Shown here in pieces: positions 17,118 through 27,525 of a stretch of DNA of 64,000 nt. A model generated the notes under the pieces. That model worked only from the letters and a program-made list of their open reading frames with translations, was not told the origin of the DNA and did no database searches. The position numbers were made by a program, and so were the translations under genes. Each line of letters begins with the position of its first letter. Positions within the stretch are counted from its first letter, which is position 1. The DNA is from Streptomyces sp. NBC_00459 (GTDB lineage Bacteria; Actinomycetota; Actinomycetes; Streptomycetales; Streptomycetaceae). The DNA lies in contig NZ_CP107903.1 of the NCBI RefSeq assembly GCF_036013955.1, forward strand, positions 2,170,001-2,234,000, written 5' to 3'.

Positions 17118-17236
17118 CCGGGCTCCCCGTGACTGGACCGTGTGTTCCTAAGGTCCTAACGGGTGAACCGACAATCAGGTGTTGCTCGCGCACACCCCGT
17201 GGGAACGACCGACGCCGACCGGCCACTCCCCGCACC

Positions 17237-17593
17237 TCACGGCTTGCCCGGCCCGCCCACCTGGATTCCCGCCATGCGTGTCCACTCGTACGGCCCGGTG
17301 GTCACCTTGGCCGCGAACTCGCCGTCGAAGTCCTCGTGGACGGTGATGCCGGCCTTCTCGACGGCCTGCTGGGCGATCGCGTACGTGGGGGCCACGAGGT
17401 CGCCCCAGCCGCCGTCCTCACCGACGAGCACGATCCGGGCCCCGCGCTCCCCGATGTACGCCACCTGCCCCTCGGCACCGCCGTGCTGCTTGGCGAAGCC
17501 CTCGATCCGCTTGGCCAGCTTGGCCGCCCTGCGCTCCGCCTTGGCTGTCTGCTTGGCGTCGGCGGTCTCGTCAACCTGCTGCGTGTCTGCCAT
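17237..17593 (-). CDS. conserved actinobacterial hypothetical protein, 118 aa
   Basis: A soluble protein of 118 residues. Residues 10-40 are a Lys/Ala/Arg-rich helix (KQTAKAERRAAKLAKRIEGF), followed by a mixed alpha/beta part with GERGARIVLVGEDGGWGDLV and a C-terminal EWTRMAGIQVGG. I know no function. The ATG at 17593 is the natural start; the longer frame upstream runs into a repeat. It sits between ctaB and the amidohydrolase, all on the same strand. Confidence 0.7.
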   Translation of the reverse strand: MADTQQVDETADAKQTAKAERRAAKLAKRIEGFAKQHGGAEGQVAYIGERGARIVLVGEDGGWGDLVAPTYAIAQQAVEKAGITVHEDFDGEFAAKVTTGPYEWTRMAGIQVGGPGKP

Positions 17594-17666
17594 GGCCAGG
17601 ATGCTACCGACGAGTAGATCGGCTGGCGACGGCGGGTGGAAGTGGCCTTGCCCACGTAACACCGGC

Positions 17667-17750
17667 GACCGGGGCGCCCCATAGGGGCGCGGGGCTGCGA
17701 CATCAGTGGCTCCGCCACGGGGCGCGACCGGCCACATCGCACCCGCGGCC
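17667..17750. repeat. Streptomyces intergenic hairpin repeat
   Basis: The stretch holds GGGGCGCCCCATAGGGGCGC, then GGGCTGCGACATCAGTGGC and TCCGCCACGGGGCGCGACCGG, and ends two bases before the ctaB stop codon. It can form at least two hairpins (GGGGCGCCCC/GGGGCGC and GTGGC/GCCAC). From knowledge of the genus, this kind of short repeat is spread across Streptomyces genomes at gene ends. It may end ctaB transcription. Confidence 0.6.
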
Positions 17751-17753
17751 GAA

Positions 17754-18707
17754 CTACCGCAGGAAGGGATCCACCGCGACAGCCACGAACAGCAGCGACA
17801 CATAGGTGATCGACCAGTGGAACAGCCGCATCTCCTTGAGCTTGCCCCCCGACGCCTCGGCCCGCGCACGCCCCTGCAGGGCATGCGCCTCCCACAGCCA
17901 CCACCCACCCGCCGCCAGCGCCACCGACGTGTAGAACCAGCCGGTGTAACCCAACGGAGTGAGCAGCAGCGAGACGAAGACCATCGCCCAGCTGTACGCC
18001 ACGATCTGCCGGGCGACCGTCTTGTTGGAGGCGATGACCGGGAGCATCGGGACGCCCACGCGCGCGTAGTCGTCCTTCACCTTCATGGACAGCGGCCAGT
18101 AGTGCGGCGGGGTCCAGAAGAAGATGACCAGGAAGAGGATGAGCGGCGCCCAGGAGAGCGAGTTCGTGACCGCGGACCAGCCGATGAGGACCGGCATACA
18201 GCCCGCGATGCCGCCCCACACGATGTTCTGCGACGTACGCCGCTTGAGGATCATCGTGTAGACGACCACGTAGAAGAGGAGCGCGCCCAGCGACAGCCAG
18301 GCCGACAGCCAGTTGACCGTGAGGCCGAAGAGGAGGGTGGAGACGACGGCGAGGGTGATGCCGAACGCCAGACACTCGCGCGGGCTGACCATGCCGGTGA
18401 CCAGCGGGCGCTGCGAGGTGCGGTCCATGAGCGCGTCGATGTCACGGTCGATGTACATGTTGAGCGCGTTGGCGCCGCCCGCGGAGAGATAGCCGCCGAG
18501 GCAGGTGAGCAGGACGAGTCCCAGATCCGGTACACCCTGCTCCGCCAGGAACATCACCGGAACGGTGGTGATCAGCAGCAGCTCGATGATCCGCGGCTTG
18601 GTGAGAGCCACGAACGCCATGACACGGGCCCCGAACGGCCGGTGGCTCGGGCTCTGACTCGTCCCGGTCATCCCCGCTGGACGGGATTCAACGGCCGTCA
18701 CGCACAC
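17754..18707 (-). CDS. ctaB: protohaem IX farnesyltransferase CtaB
   Basis: A UbiA-family membrane prenyltransferase of 317 residues making haem O from haem B and farnesyl diphosphate. The two Asp-rich motifs are [15 protein letters not shown] and [15 protein letters not shown]. About nine membrane helices follow the N-terminus [21 protein letters not shown] chose GTG 18707 by comparison with the family; GTG 18701 has AGGGG at better spacing and is an alternative. It supplies CtaA. It is divergent from the pentose-phosphate operon. Confidence 0.93.
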   Translation of the reverse strand: MCVTAVESRPAGMTGTSQSPSHRPFGARVMAFVALTKPRIIELLLITTVPVMFLAEQGVPDLGLVLLTCLGGYLSAGGANALNMYIDRDIDALMDRTSQRPLVTGMVSPRECLAFGITLAVVSTLLFGLTVNWLSAWLSLGALLFYVVVYTMILKRRTSQNIVWGGIAGCMPVLIGWSAVTNSLSWAPLILFLVIFFWTPPHYWPLSMKVKDDYARVGVPMLPVIASNKTVARQIVAYSWAMVFVSLLLTPLGYTGWFYTSVALAAGGWWLWEAHALQGRARAEASGGKLKEMRLFHWSITYVSLLFVAVAVDPFLR

Positions 18708-18792
18708 CCCTGACAGAGACATTCCAACAAGCCCCCGGCTGTGAAGTCCCGGTAGAGGCTCGCGCTTACCACGCCACTCTAGACGTTGCCCA

Positions 18793-18819
18793 GACCCCGC
18801 CCTTCGCGGGGGTGGGGTC
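18793..18819. other. hairpin in the ctaB-tkt divergent region
   Basis: GACCCCGCCC at 18793-18802 pairs with GGGTGGGGTC at 18810-18819, with a G-U pair if read on the + strand. It lies in the 344-bp gap between divergent ctaB and tkt, so it is not at the end of either gene. The rest of the gap holds the tkt promoter region and no convincing gene. Confidence 0.4.
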
Positions 18820-18937
18820 GTGTTGGGGGGTGCTTTGTGACGGGCGTGACGTGGCTCCATTGAGCACTCGGACGGCGCGCTTCGTATTGCAGTCCGGCAG
18901 TGGTCGGGAGGCGGACGCGAAGCAGTCCCGGCAGTCT

Positions 18938-18962
18938 GGAATGACTCGAAATACTGCACGTT
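18938..18962 (+). promoter_or_regulatory. candidate sigma-R promoter for transketolase
   Basis: GGAAT at 18938-18942 and CGTT at 18959-18962 are separated by exactly 16 bases, the sigma-R (SigR, oxidative/thiol stress) spacing. The first base of the preferred GGGAAT is T here. Transcription would begin at about 18970, about 95 nt before the tkt start. Confidence 0.5.
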
Positions 18963-19066
18963 CTTACGAGGGTAGGCTCGACAAAGGCCGAGGGTGTCAG
19001 CCCCCGGCAGCCGGTGGACACAGAGGACTCCGGCATTAGACATGTGGAGAGGAGCCCTGACCCAGG

Positions 19067-21154
19067 GTGAGCACCAAGCCGACCACCACAGACCTCGAGT
19101 GGACCGAGTTGGACCAGCGGGCCGTCGACACCGCCCGCGTCCTGGCCGCCGATGCCGTACAGAAGGTCGGCAACGGCCATCCCGGTACGGCGATGAGCCT
19201 GGCCCCCGCCGCGTACACCCTCTTCCAGAAGGTGATGCGGCACGACCCGGCGGACGCCGACTGGGTCGGGCGCGACCGTTTCGTACTGTCCGCCGGCCAC
19301 TCGTCCCTGACCCTCTACACCCAGCTGTACCTGGCCGGTTTCGGCCTGGAGCTGGACGACCTGAAGGCGTTCCGGACGTGGGGTTCCAAGACCCCTGGCC
19401 ACCCGGAGTACGGGCACACGACGGGCGTCGAGACGACGACCGGTCCGCTCGGCCAGGGTGTCGCCAACGCCGTGGGCATGGCCATGGCCGCCCGCTACGA
19501 ACGCGGTCTGTTCGACCCGGAGGCACCCGAAGGGGAGTCCCCGTTCGACCACTTCATCTTCGCGATCGCCGGTGACGGCTGCCTCCAGGAGGGCATCTCC
19601 GCGGAGGCGTCCTCGCTGGCCGGCCACCAGAAGCTCGGCAACCTGGTCCTGCTGTGGGACGACAACCACATCTCGATCGAGGGCGACACCGAGACGGCCG
19701 TCTCCGAGGACGTCGCCAAGCGGTACGAGGCGTACGGCTGGCACGTGCAGCGGATCGCCCCGAAGCCGGACGGCGACCTCGACCCGCACGCCATCTACAA
19801 CGCCGTCCAGGCCGCCAAGGCGGTCACGGACAAGCCGTCGTTCATCGCGATGCGCTCGATCATCGCCTGGCCCGCCCCGAACGCCCAGAACACCGAGGCC
19901 GCGCACGGCTCGGCGCTCGGCGACGACGAGGTGGCGGCCACCAAGCGTGTCCTCGGCTTCGACCCCGAGCAGTCCTTCGAGGTCTCGGACGCGGTCCTGA
20001 ACCACACCCGCGAGGCGCTGGAGCGCGGCCGTCAGGCCAAGGCCGAGTGGGAGAAGTCGTTCCAGGAGTGGCGCAACAACAACGCGGAGCGCGCCGCCGA
20101 GTTCGACCGTATCGCCGCTGGTGAACTGCCCAAGGGCTGGGAGGAGAAGCTCCCGGTCTTCGAGGCGGGCAAGGGTGTCGCCACGCGTGCCGCGTCCGGC
20201 AAGGTCCTCCAGTCGCTGGGTGCGGTCATCCCGGAGCTGTGGGGCGGCTCGGCCGACCTGGCCGGTTCGAACAACACGACCATCGACAAGACGTCCTCCT
20301 TCCTCCCGGCGGACAACCCGCTGCCGGAGGCGGACCCGTACGGCCGTACGATCCACTTCGGTATCCGCGAGCACTCGATGGCCGCCGAGATGAACGGCAT
20401 CGCGCTGCACGGCAACACCCGTATCTACGGCGGTACTTTCCTCGTCTTCTCCGACTACATGCGCAACGCGGTACGCCTCTCCGCGCTGATGCACGTACCG
20501 GTGACGTACGTATGGACGCACGACTCCATCGGCCTCGGCGAGGACGGCCCCACGCACCAGCCGGTCGAACACCTGGCCACGCTGCGCGCCATCCCGGGCC
20601 TGAACATCGTCCGCCCGGCCGACGCCAACGAGACGGCCATCGCCTGGCGCGAGATCCTCCGGCGCTGGACGAAGGTCTTCGGCAAGGGCGCCCCGCACGG
20701 CCTCGCGCTGACCCGCCAGGGCGTGCCGACGTACGAGGCCAACGAGGACACGGCCAAGGGTGGCTACGTCCTCTTCGAGGCCGAGGGCGCCGCGCCCGAG
20801 GTCATCCTCATCGCGACCGGTTCCGAGGTCCACGTGGCCGTCGGCGCCCGTGAGCTGCTCCAGGCGGAGGGTGTGCCGACGCGGGTCGTGTCGATGCCGT
20901 CCGTGGAGTGGTTCGAGGAGCAGGACCAGGGGTACCGGGAGAGCGTTCTGCTCCCGTCCGTCAAGGCGCGCGTCGCGGTCGAGGCCGGTATCGGTCTCAC
21001 CTGGCACAAGTACGTAGGGGATGCCGGTCGCATCGTTTCCCTGGAGCACTTCGGCGCGTCGGCCGACGGCAAGGTCCTCTTCGAGGAGTTCGGCTTCACT
21101 GCCGAGAACGTCGCCGCAGTAGCCAAGGAATCGATCGCCGCAGTCCAGCGCTGA
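19067..21154 (+). CDS. tkt: transketolase
   Basis: A full-length transketolase of 695 residues using thiamine diphosphate. It has the early loop [15 protein letters not shown], the TPP/Mg motif starting [13 protein letters not shown], the substrate segment [19 protein letters not shown] and [19 protein letters not shown]. It moves two-carbon units between sugar phosphates in the non-oxidative pentose-phosphate branch. GTG start at 19067. It is the first gene of tkt-tal-zwf-opcA-pgl. Confidence 0.95.
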   Translation: MSTKPTTTDLEWTELDQRAVDTARVLAADAVQKVGNGHPGTAMSLAPAAYTLFQKVMRHDPADADWVGRDRFVLSAGHSSLTLYTQLYLAGFGLELDDLKAFRTWGSKTPGHPEYGHTTGVETTTGPLGQGVANAVGMAMAARYERGLFDPEAPEGESPFDHFIFAIAGDGCLQEGISAEASSLAGHQKLGNLVLLWDDNHISIEGDTETAVSEDVAKRYEAYGWHVQRIAPKPDGDLDPHAIYNAVQAAKAVTDKPSFIAMRSIIAWPAPNAQNTEAAHGSALGDDEVAATKRVLGFDPEQSFEVSDAVLNHTREALERGRQAKAEWEKSFQEWRNNNAERAAEFDRIAAGELPKGWEEKLPVFEAGKGVATRAASGKVLQSLGAVIPELWGGSADLAGSNNTTIDKTSSFLPADNPLPEADPYGRTIHFGIREHSMAAEMNGIALHGNTRIYGGTFLVFSDYMRNAVRLSALMHVPVTYVWTHDSIGLGEDGPTHQPVEHLATLRAIPGLNIVRPADANETAIAWREILRRWTKVFGKGAPHGLALTRQGVPTYEANEDTAKGGYVLFEAEGAAPEVILIATGSEVHVAVGARELLQAEGVPTRVVSMPSVEWFEEQDQGYRESVLLPSVKARVAVEAGIGLTWHKYVGDAGRIVSLEHFGASADGKVLFEEFGFTAENVAAVAKESIAAVQR

Positions 21155-21189
21155 CGCTGGCATACCGACACGTAGGAGATGCATTTTCC

Positions 21190-22308
21190 ATGACAGACGC
21201 ACTCAAGCGCCTCTCCGAGGAAGGCGTCGCGATCTGGCTGGACGACCTGTCGCGCCAGCGGATCACGTCCGGCAACCTCGCCGAACTGATCGACCAGCAG
21301 CACGTGGTGGGCGTCACGACCAACCCGTCGATCTTCCAGAAGGCGATCAGCAGCGGTGACGGCTACGAGCAGCAGCTCACCGAGCTCGCCGCCCGCAAGG
21401 TCACCGTCGAAGAGGCCATCCGCATGATCACGACGGCGGACGTCCGTGACGCCGCCGACATCCTGCGTCCGGTCTTCGACTCGACGCAGGGCCAGGACGG
21501 CCGGGTGTCGATCGAGGTCGACCCCCGTCTCGCCCACAACACCACCGCGACCGTCGCCGAGGCCAAGCAGCTGGCCTGGCTGGTGGACCGACCGAACACC
21601 CTGATCAAGATCCCGGCCACCGAGGCGGGTCTGCCGGCGATCACCGAGGTCATCGGCCTCGGGATCAGCGTCAACGTCACGCTGATCTTCTCGCTGGAGC
21701 GCTACCGCAAGGTCATGGACGCCTACCTGGCGGGCCTGGAGAAGGCCAAGGACCGCGGCCTGGACCTGTCGAAGATCCACTCCGTGGCGTCCTTCTTCGT
21801 GTCCCGCGTGGACACCGAGATCGACAAGCGGATCGACGCGCTGGGCACCGACGAGGCCAAGGCCGCCCGCGGCAAGGCCGGTCTGGCCAACGCGCGGCTC
21901 GCCTACCAGGCGTACGAAGAGGTCTTCGGCTCGGAGCGCTGGGCGGCCCTCGACAAGGCGCAGGCCAACAAGCAGCGTCCGCTGTGGGCCTCGACCGGCG
22001 TCAAGGACCCGGCGTACAAGGACACCCTGTACGTCGACGACCTGGTCGCGCCGAACACCGTGAACACCATGCCGGAGGCGACCCTGTTCGCCACCGAGGA
22101 CCACGGACAGATCACCGGCAACACCATCGCCGGTACGTACGAGCAGTCCCGCGCCGAGCTCGACGCGGTCGAGAAGCTCGGGATCTCGTACGACGAAGTG
22201 GTCCAGCTCCTGGAGGACGAGGGCGTCGAGAAGTTCGAGGCGTCCTGGACCGACCTGCTCAAGTCGACCGAGGCGGAACTGACGCGCCTCGCCCCCTCGG
22301 AGGGCTGA
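21190..22308 (+). CDS. tal: transaldolase
   Basis: A 372-residue actinobacterial-type transaldolase. The Schiff-base Lys is in [11 protein letters not shown]; also seen are [22 protein letters not shown] and [13 protein letters not shown]. It moves dihydroxyacetone units between sedoheptulose 7-phosphate and glyceraldehyde 3-phosphate. It starts 35 nt after tkt and ends 4 nt before zwf. Confidence 0.95.
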   Translation: MTDALKRLSEEGVAIWLDDLSRQRITSGNLAELIDQQHVVGVTTNPSIFQKAISSGDGYEQQLTELAARKVTVEEAIRMITTADVRDAADILRPVFDSTQGQDGRVSIEVDPRLAHNTTATVAEAKQLAWLVDRPNTLIKIPATEAGLPAITEVIGLGISVNVTLIFSLERYRKVMDAYLAGLEKAKDRGLDLSKIHSVASFFVSRVDTEIDKRIDALGTDEAKAARGKAGLANARLAYQAYEEVFGSERWAALDKAQANKQRPLWASTGVKDPAYKDTLYVDDLVAPNTVNTMPEATLFATEDHGQITGNTIAGTYEQSRAELDAVEKLGISYDEVVQLLEDEGVEKFEASWTDLLKSTEAELTRLAPSEG

Positions 22309-22312
22309 AACC

Positions 22313-23836
22313 TTGTCAAGCAGCAACCCGCTGCGTGACCCCGCAGACCGACGGCTCCCGCGTATCGCGGGGCCGTCGGGCCTGGTCATCTTCGGGGTCA
22401 CCGGCGACCTGTCACGCAAAAAGCTGATGCCTGCCGTGTACGACCTCGCCAACCGCGGGTTGCTGCCGCCAGGTTTCTCCCTTGTCGGCTTCGCCCGGCG
22501 CGAGTGGGCGAACGAGGACTTCGCGGCTGAGGTCCACGACGCTGTCAAGGAGCACGCCCGTACACAGTTCCGCGAGGAGGTCTGGCAGCAGCTCATCCAG
22601 GGGATGCGCTTCGTCCAGGGCACCTTCGACGACGACGAGTCCTTCGAGCGGCTGCGCTCCACGATCGACGAGCTGGACAAGGCGCAGGGGACGGGCGGCA
22701 ACTTCGCCTTCTACCTCTCCGTGCCGCCGTCCGCCTTCCCGGTCGTCATCAAGCAGCTGAAGAAGCACGGTCTGGCGGACCAGGACAACGGTTCCTGGCG
22801 GCGCGCGGTCATCGAGAAGCCCTTCGGTCACGACCTCAGGTCGGCCGAGGAGCTGAACACGACCGTCGAGGAGGTCTTCGCCCCGGACCAGGTCTTCCGG
22901 ATCGACCACTACCTCGGCAAGGAGACCGTCCAGAACATTCTGGCGCTCCGCTTCGCCAACCAGATGTTCGAACCGATCTGGAACCGGTCGTACGTCGACC
23001 ACGTCCAGATCACGATGGCCGAGGACATCGGCATCGGCGGCCGGGCCGGCTACTACGACGGCATCGGCGCGGCCCGTGACGTCATCCAGAACCACCTCCT
23101 CCAGCTGATGGCCCTGACGGCCATGGAGGAGCCCGCCTCCTTCGACGCGGACGCGCTGGCCGCCGAGAAGACCAAGGTGCTCGGCGCGGTCAAGCTGCCG
23201 CAGGATCTGGGCAAGGACACGGTCCGCGGGCAGTACGCGGCGGGCTGGCAGGGTGGCGAGAAGGCCATCGGCTATCTCCAGGAAGACGGCATCGACCCCA
23301 AGTCGAAGACCGACACCTACGCGGCGATCAAGGTCGAGGTCGACAACCGCCGCTGGGCGGGCGTCCCCTTCTATCTCCGCACCGGCAAGCGTCTGGGCCG
23401 CCGCGTCACGGAGATCGCGGTGGTCTTCCAACGGGCGCCCCACTCCCCCTTCGACCACACGGCGACGGAGGAACTGGGCCAGAACGCGATCGTCATCCGC
23501 GTCCAGCCCGACGAGGGCATCACGGTCCGCTTCGGCTCCAAGGTGCCCGGCACCTCGATGGAGATCCGGGACGTGTCCATGGACTTCGCGTACGGCGAGT
23601 CGTTCACGGAGTCGAGCCCGGAGGCGTACGAGCGGCTGATCCTGGACGTCCTCCTCGGGGACTCCAACCTCTTCCCGCGCACCGAGGAGGTCGAGCTGTC
23701 CTGGCGGATCCTCGACCCGATCGAGCAGCACTGGGACAAGCACGGCAAGCCCGCGCAGTACCCCTCGGGCACGTGGGGCCCCGTCGAGGCGGACGAAATG
23801 CTCGAACGAGACGGACGGAGCTGGCGGCGCCCATGA
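22313..23836 (+). CDS. zwf: glucose-6-phosphate 1-dehydrogenase
   Basis: A 507-residue enzyme that makes NADPH and 6-phosphogluconolactone. It has the nucleotide-binding loop GVTGDLSRKKLMPA and the active-site signature RIDHYLGKE, followed by VQNILALRFAN. The start is TTG at 22313, preceded by GGAGG in the tal 3' end (9 nt spacing). The stop overlaps the opcA start (ATGA). Its neighbour OpcA is its actinobacterial activator. Confidence 0.95.
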   Translation: MSSSNPLRDPADRRLPRIAGPSGLVIFGVTGDLSRKKLMPAVYDLANRGLLPPGFSLVGFARREWANEDFAAEVHDAVKEHARTQFREEVWQQLIQGMRFVQGTFDDDESFERLRSTIDELDKAQGTGGNFAFYLSVPPSAFPVVIKQLKKHGLADQDNGSWRRAVIEKPFGHDLRSAEELNTTVEEVFAPDQVFRIDHYLGKETVQNILALRFANQMFEPIWNRSYVDHVQITMAEDIGIGGRAGYYDGIGAARDVIQNHLLQLMALTAMEEPASFDADALAAEKTKVLGAVKLPQDLGKDTVRGQYAAGWQGGEKAIGYLQEDGIDPKSKTDTYAAIKVEVDNRRWAGVPFYLRTGKRLGRRVTEIAVVFQRAPHSPFDHTATEELGQNAIVIRVQPDEGITVRFGSKVPGTSMEIRDVSMDFAYGESFTESSPEAYERLILDVLLGDSNLFPRTEEVELSWRILDPIEQHWDKHGKPAQYPSGTWGPVEADEMLERDGRSWRRP

Positions 23837-24891
23837 AAATAGACCTCACGGACACCACGGCCAGCAAGGTCAACAAGGCGCTGGTGCAGGGCCGTCGGGC
23901 CATAGGCACACCGGCCGTCGGCATGGTCCTCACCCTCGTCATCGTCACCGACGAGGAGAACGCGTACGACGCCCTGAAGGCGGCGAACGACGCCTCGCGC
24001 GAGCACCCCTCACGCACCCTGGTGGTCGTCAAGCGCGTCTCCCGCTCCCCCCGCGACCGTACGACGTCCCGTCTCGACGCCGAGGTCAGGGTCGGCGCTG
24101 ACGCGGGCAGCGGCGAGACGGTCGTCCTGCGACTGTACGGCGAGGTCGTCGACCACGCAGACTCGGTGGTCCTGCCCCTGCTGCTGCCGGACGCCCCGGT
24201 GGTCGTCTGGTGGCCGGTGAACGCCCCGCTGGACCCGGCGAAGGACCCGCTGGGCGCTCTGGCACAGCGCAGGGTGACGGACACGTACGCGGCCGAGCAG
24301 CCGGTACGGGAACTGGCGGCGCGCGCCGACGCGTACACGCCGGGCGACACGGACCTCTCGTGGACCCGGATCACCCCGTGGCGCTCGATGCTGGCCGCCG
24401 CCCTGGACCAGGTCACCTGCGAGGTGGACGCGGTCGAGGTGGAGGGCGAGGAGTTCAACCCGAGCTGCGAGCTGCTGGCGATGTGGCTGGCGGACCGGCT
24501 GGACGTCCCGGTGAAGCGCTCCCTGTCCTCGGGCCCCGGTCTGACGGCGGTCCGGATGCGGACGAGCACCGGCCCGATCATCCTCGACCGCGCCGACGGC
24601 TCCCTGGCGACCCTCTCCATCCAGGGCCAGCCCGACCGAGCGGTGGCGCTCAAGCGGCGCGAGACGGCCGAGCTGATGGCGGAGGAGCTGCGGCGTCTGG
24701 ACCCGGACGACACGTACGCGTCGGCGCTGCGGTACGGGGTGGAGCGGCTGACCGCCTCGACGGCACCCGAAACGCCGGCACCGGCGTCGGCCCTGGCACT
24801 GGAACCGGCGAAGAGGGAGACCCCGGCGGAGTCCTCGGACAGGGCCACACCGGCCCTGATACCGCCGGTGAAGAAGGCGGCCTCGAAGTGA
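23833..24891 (+). CDS. opcA: glucose-6-phosphate dehydrogenase assembly protein OpcA
   Basis: A 352-residue OpcA, needed in actinobacteria and cyanobacteria for active glucose-6-phosphate dehydrogenase. Conserved stretches are MKIDLTDTTASKVNKAL, LPDAPVVVWWPVNAP and SWTRITPWRSMLAAALD. The last 50 residues are Ala/Pro-rich and vary between species. It overlaps zwf and pgl by 4 nt each, so levels of enzyme and activator are tied. Confidence 0.94.
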   Translation: MKIDLTDTTASKVNKALVQGRRAIGTPAVGMVLTLVIVTDEENAYDALKAANDASREHPSRTLVVVKRVSRSPRDRTTSRLDAEVRVGADAGSGETVVLRLYGEVVDHADSVVLPLLLPDAPVVVWWPVNAPLDPAKDPLGALAQRRVTDTYAAEQPVRELAARADAYTPGDTDLSWTRITPWRSMLAAALDQVTCEVDAVEVEGEEFNPSCELLAMWLADRLDVPVKRSLSSGPGLTAVRMRTSTGPIILDRADGSLATLSIQGQPDRAVALKRRETAELMAEELRRLDPDDTYASALRYGVERLTASTAPETPAPASALALEPAKRETPAESSDRATPALIPPVKKAASK

Positions 24892-25673
24892 GTACGGCAC
24901 CGCAGCTCGTCGTCCACCGCGACAAGGAGCTGATGGCCGAGGCCGCGGCGGCCCGCCTGATCACGAAGATCGTGGACGCGCAGGCCTCACGGGGCTCGGC
25001 GTCGGTGGTCCTCACCGGCGGCCGCAACGGCAACGGCCTGTTGGCCGCCCTGGCCTCCGCGCCCGCCCGGGACGCGATCGACTGGGCCCGGCTCGACCTG
25101 TGGTGGGGCGACGAACGCTTCCTGCCCGAGGGCGATCCGGACCGCAACATCACCCAGGCGAAGGAGGCGCTGCTGGACGCGGTGCCCCTGGACCCTTCCC
25201 GCGTCCACGCCATGCCCGCTTCGGACGGCTCTTACGGCTCCGACGTGGACACGGCAGCGGAGGCGTACGCGGCGGAACTGGCGAAGGCGGCGGGCCCCGA
25301 ATCCCACGGCCCGGTCCCCACCTTCGACGTCCTGATGCTGGGTGTGGGCCCGGACACACACGTGGCGTCGCTCTTCCCGGAGCTGCCTGCGGTACGGGAG
25401 ACGGAACGCACGGTGGTGGGCGTCCATGGCGCCCCGAAGCCCCCACCGACCCGGGTCACCCTCACCCTCCCGGCGATCCGCGCGGCCCGCGAGGTATGGC
25501 TGCTGGCGGCGGGCGAGGACAAGGCCGGGGCGGCGGCGATAGCCCTTTCGGGCGCTGGCGAGATCCAGGCCCCGGCAGCAGGCGCCTACGGCAGACAACG
25601 CACCCTGTGGCTACTGGACGCGGCAGCGGCATCCCGACTCCCGAGGGCGCTGTATCCACCGGCATCGCCCTGA
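24888..25673 (+). CDS. pgl: 6-phosphogluconolactonase (DevB)
   Basis: A 261-residue lactonase that hydrolyses 6-phosphogluconolactone from Zwf. Motifs are VVLTGGRNGNGLLAAL, WWGDERFLPEGDPDRN and DVLMLGVGPDTHVASLFP; the last carries D-T-H where the family usually has D-G-H. Start is GTG 24888, overlapping the opcA stop (GTGA). It is the final gene of the operon and a perfect 13-bp hairpin follows. Confidence 0.93.
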   Translation: MSTAPQLVVHRDKELMAEAAAARLITKIVDAQASRGSASVVLTGGRNGNGLLAALASAPARDAIDWARLDLWWGDERFLPEGDPDRNITQAKEALLDAVPLDPSRVHAMPASDGSYGSDVDTAAEAYAAELAKAAGPESHGPVPTFDVLMLGVGPDTHVASLFPELPAVRETERTVVGVHGAPKPPPTRVTLTLPAIRAAREVWLLAAGEDKAGAAAIALSGAGEIQAPAAGAYGRQRTLWLLDAAAASRLPRALYPPASP

Positions 25674-25679
25674 CCTGAC

Positions 25680-25712
25680 GCCGGACGGGCTGGCATCTTC
25701 AGCCCGTCCGGC
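25680..25712. terminator. 13-bp perfect hairpin after pgl
   Basis: GCCGGACGGGCTG at 25680-25692 pairs perfectly with CAGCCCGTCCGGC at 25700-25712 around GCATCTT. It starts 7 nt after the pgl stop and its right arm is the start of dispersed repeat copy B, between convergent pgl and pgi. Confidence 0.85.
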
Positions 25713-25800
25713 GTTTGAGGACTAGGCCCGTTCAGGGCCGGAGGGGGGTCTGGGGGCGCAGCCCCCAGGTACGGGATGGGACGGGTAGGGGCGGCGGGGG
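25700..25800. repeat. dispersed intergenic repeat, copy B
   Basis: Closely similar to 3412-3533: AGCCCGTCCGGCGTTTGAGG, then TTCAGGGCCGG, hairpin CTGGGGGCGCAGCCCCCAG and GGGATGGGACGGGTAGGGG. As with copy A, it ends immediately before the 3' end of a leftward gene (pgi, stop at 25816). It fills the convergent gap, and together with the pgl hairpin probably acts in termination or mRNA 3' ends. Confidence 0.8.
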
Positions 25801-25815
25801 CGAAACAAACACCCC

Positions 25816-27468
25816 CTACCTCCCGCGCAGCTCCCGATACGTGGCGACCAGCGCCACGGTGGACGCATCCAGCCCCGACACCTCCACCCCCTCCGTCAAC
25901 GCCGGCTCGACCCGCTTCGCCAGCACCTTCCCCAGCTCGACCCCCCACTGGTCGAACGAGTCGATGTTCCACACGGCCCCTTGCACGAACACCTTGTGCT
26001 CGTACAACGCGATCAACTGCCCCAGCACCGACGGAGTCAACTCCCGCGCCAGCACAGTCGTCGTCGGATGGTTGCCGAGGAACGTCTTGTGGGCGACCAA
26101 ATCCTCCGGCACCCCTTCGGCCCGCACCTCGTCCGGTGTCTTGCCGAAGGCCAGTGCCTGCGTCTGCGCGAAGAAGTTGGCCATCAGCAGATCGTGCTGG
26201 CCCTTGAGTCCGTCGCTCAACTCCCCCACCGGCTCGGCGAACCCGATGAAGTCCGCCGGGATCACCTTCGTCCCCTGGTGGATCAACTGGTAGTAGGCGT
26301 GCTGTCCGTTCGTCCCGGGCGTGCCCCACACCACCGGCCCCGTCTCCCACTCCACCGGCAGCCCGTCCCGCCCCACCGACTTGCCGTTGGACTCCATGTC
26401 GAGCTGCTGCAGGTAGGCCGTGAACTTGGACAGGTAGTGGCTGTAGGGCAGTACGGCATGCGACTGCGCACCGAAGAAATTGCCGTACCAGATGCCCAAC
26501 AGCCCCAGCAGCAGCGGCACATTGCTCTCCGCCGGAGCGGTCCGGAAGTGGTCGTCGACCAGCGCGAACCCGTCCAGCATCTCCCGGAACCGGTCGGGGC
26601 CGATCGCGATCATCAGCGACAGCCCGATCGCCGAGTCGTACGAGTACCGTCCGCCGACCCAGTCCCAGAACTCGAACATGTTGTCCGTGTCGATGCCGAA
26701 GTCGGCGACCTTCCCACCGTTCGTCGACAGCGCCACGAAATGCTTGGCGACCGCCTCCTCCGCACCCCCCAGACCCGCGAGGAGCCAGGAGCGGGCCGAG
26801 GTGGCGTTCGTGATCGTCTCGATGGTGGTGAACGTCTTCGACGCGACGATGAAGAGCGTCTCGGCCGGGTCCAGGTCACGGACCGCCTCGTGCAGATCCG
26901 CACCGTCGACGTTCGACACGAACCGGAACGTCAACTCCCGTGCCGTGAACGCCCGCAGAGCGTCGTAGGCCATCGCCGGACCGAGGTCCGAGCCACCGAT
27001 GCCGATGTTCACGACGTTCCTGATGCGCTTGCCCGTGTGGCCGGTCCACTCGCCCGAGCGCACCCGGTCCGCGAAGGCCGCCATCCGGTCCAGGACCGCG
27101 TGCACGGCCGGGACGACGTTCTCCCCGTCGACCTCGACCACCGCGCCTCGCGGCGCCCGCAGCGCGGTGTGCAGCACCGCACGATCCTCGGTCGTGTTGA
27201 TCTTCTCGCCGCGGAACATGGCGTCCCGCAGCCCGAACACGTCCGTCGTGGCGGCCAGCTCGCGCAACAGTCGCAGCGTCTCGTCGGTGACGAGGTGCTT
27301 GGAGTAGTCGATGTGCAGATCACCGACCTGGAGCGTGTACCCGGCGCCGCGCCCGGGGTCTGCCGCGAACAGGTCCCGCAGATGGGTGTCCGCCAGCTCC
27401 TCACGGTGCTTGGCCAGGGCCGTCCACTCGGGCGTCTGGTTGAGCCTGCTACGGCTGTCTGCGTTCAT
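25816..27468 (-). CDS. pgi: glucose-6-phosphate isomerase
   Basis: A 550-residue enzyme interconverting glucose 6-phosphate and fructose 6-phosphate. It has [32 protein letters not shown] and the catalytic segment [20 protein letters not shown] 27468 (MNADSRSRL) gives the family N-terminus; the upstream in-frame extension is unlikely. It converges on the pentose-phosphate operon that shares its substrate. Confidence 0.95.
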   Translation of the reverse strand: MNADSRSRLNQTPEWTALAKHREELADTHLRDLFAADPGRGAGYTLQVGDLHIDYSKHLVTDETLRLLRELAATTDVFGLRDAMFRGEKINTTEDRAVLHTALRAPRGAVVEVDGENVVPAVHAVLDRMAAFADRVRSGEWTGHTGKRIRNVVNIGIGGSDLGPAMAYDALRAFTARELTFRFVSNVDGADLHEAVRDLDPAETLFIVASKTFTTIETITNATSARSWLLAGLGGAEEAVAKHFVALSTNGGKVADFGIDTDNMFEFWDWVGGRYSYDSAIGLSLMIAIGPDRFREMLDGFALVDDHFRTAPAESNVPLLLGLLGIWYGNFFGAQSHAVLPYSHYLSKFTAYLQQLDMESNGKSVGRDGLPVEWETGPVVWGTPGTNGQHAYYQLIHQGTKVIPADFIGFAEPVGELSDGLKGQHDLLMANFFAQTQALAFGKTPDEVRAEGVPEDLVAHKTFLGNHPTTTVLARELTPSVLGQLIALYEHKVFVQGAVWNIDSFDQWGVELGKVLAKRVEPALTEGVEVSGLDASTVALVATYRELRGR

Positions 27469-27525
27469 CTCGGACTTCCGCCTCTTTCCTGCCTGGGCCC
27501 CCGCTGCCGGTCCCAACCTAATTGA

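Noticed and set aside
17118..17180. Damage-type promoter for the amidohydrolase gene (TTGTCGGTT)
   Set aside because: The last base of the element differs and the -10 would be at 7 instead of 8 nt and lack the final T.
18779..21202. 807-aa reading frame on the minus strand
   Set aside because: Antisense to transketolase; low-complexity Arg/Gly/Val composition and no domain.
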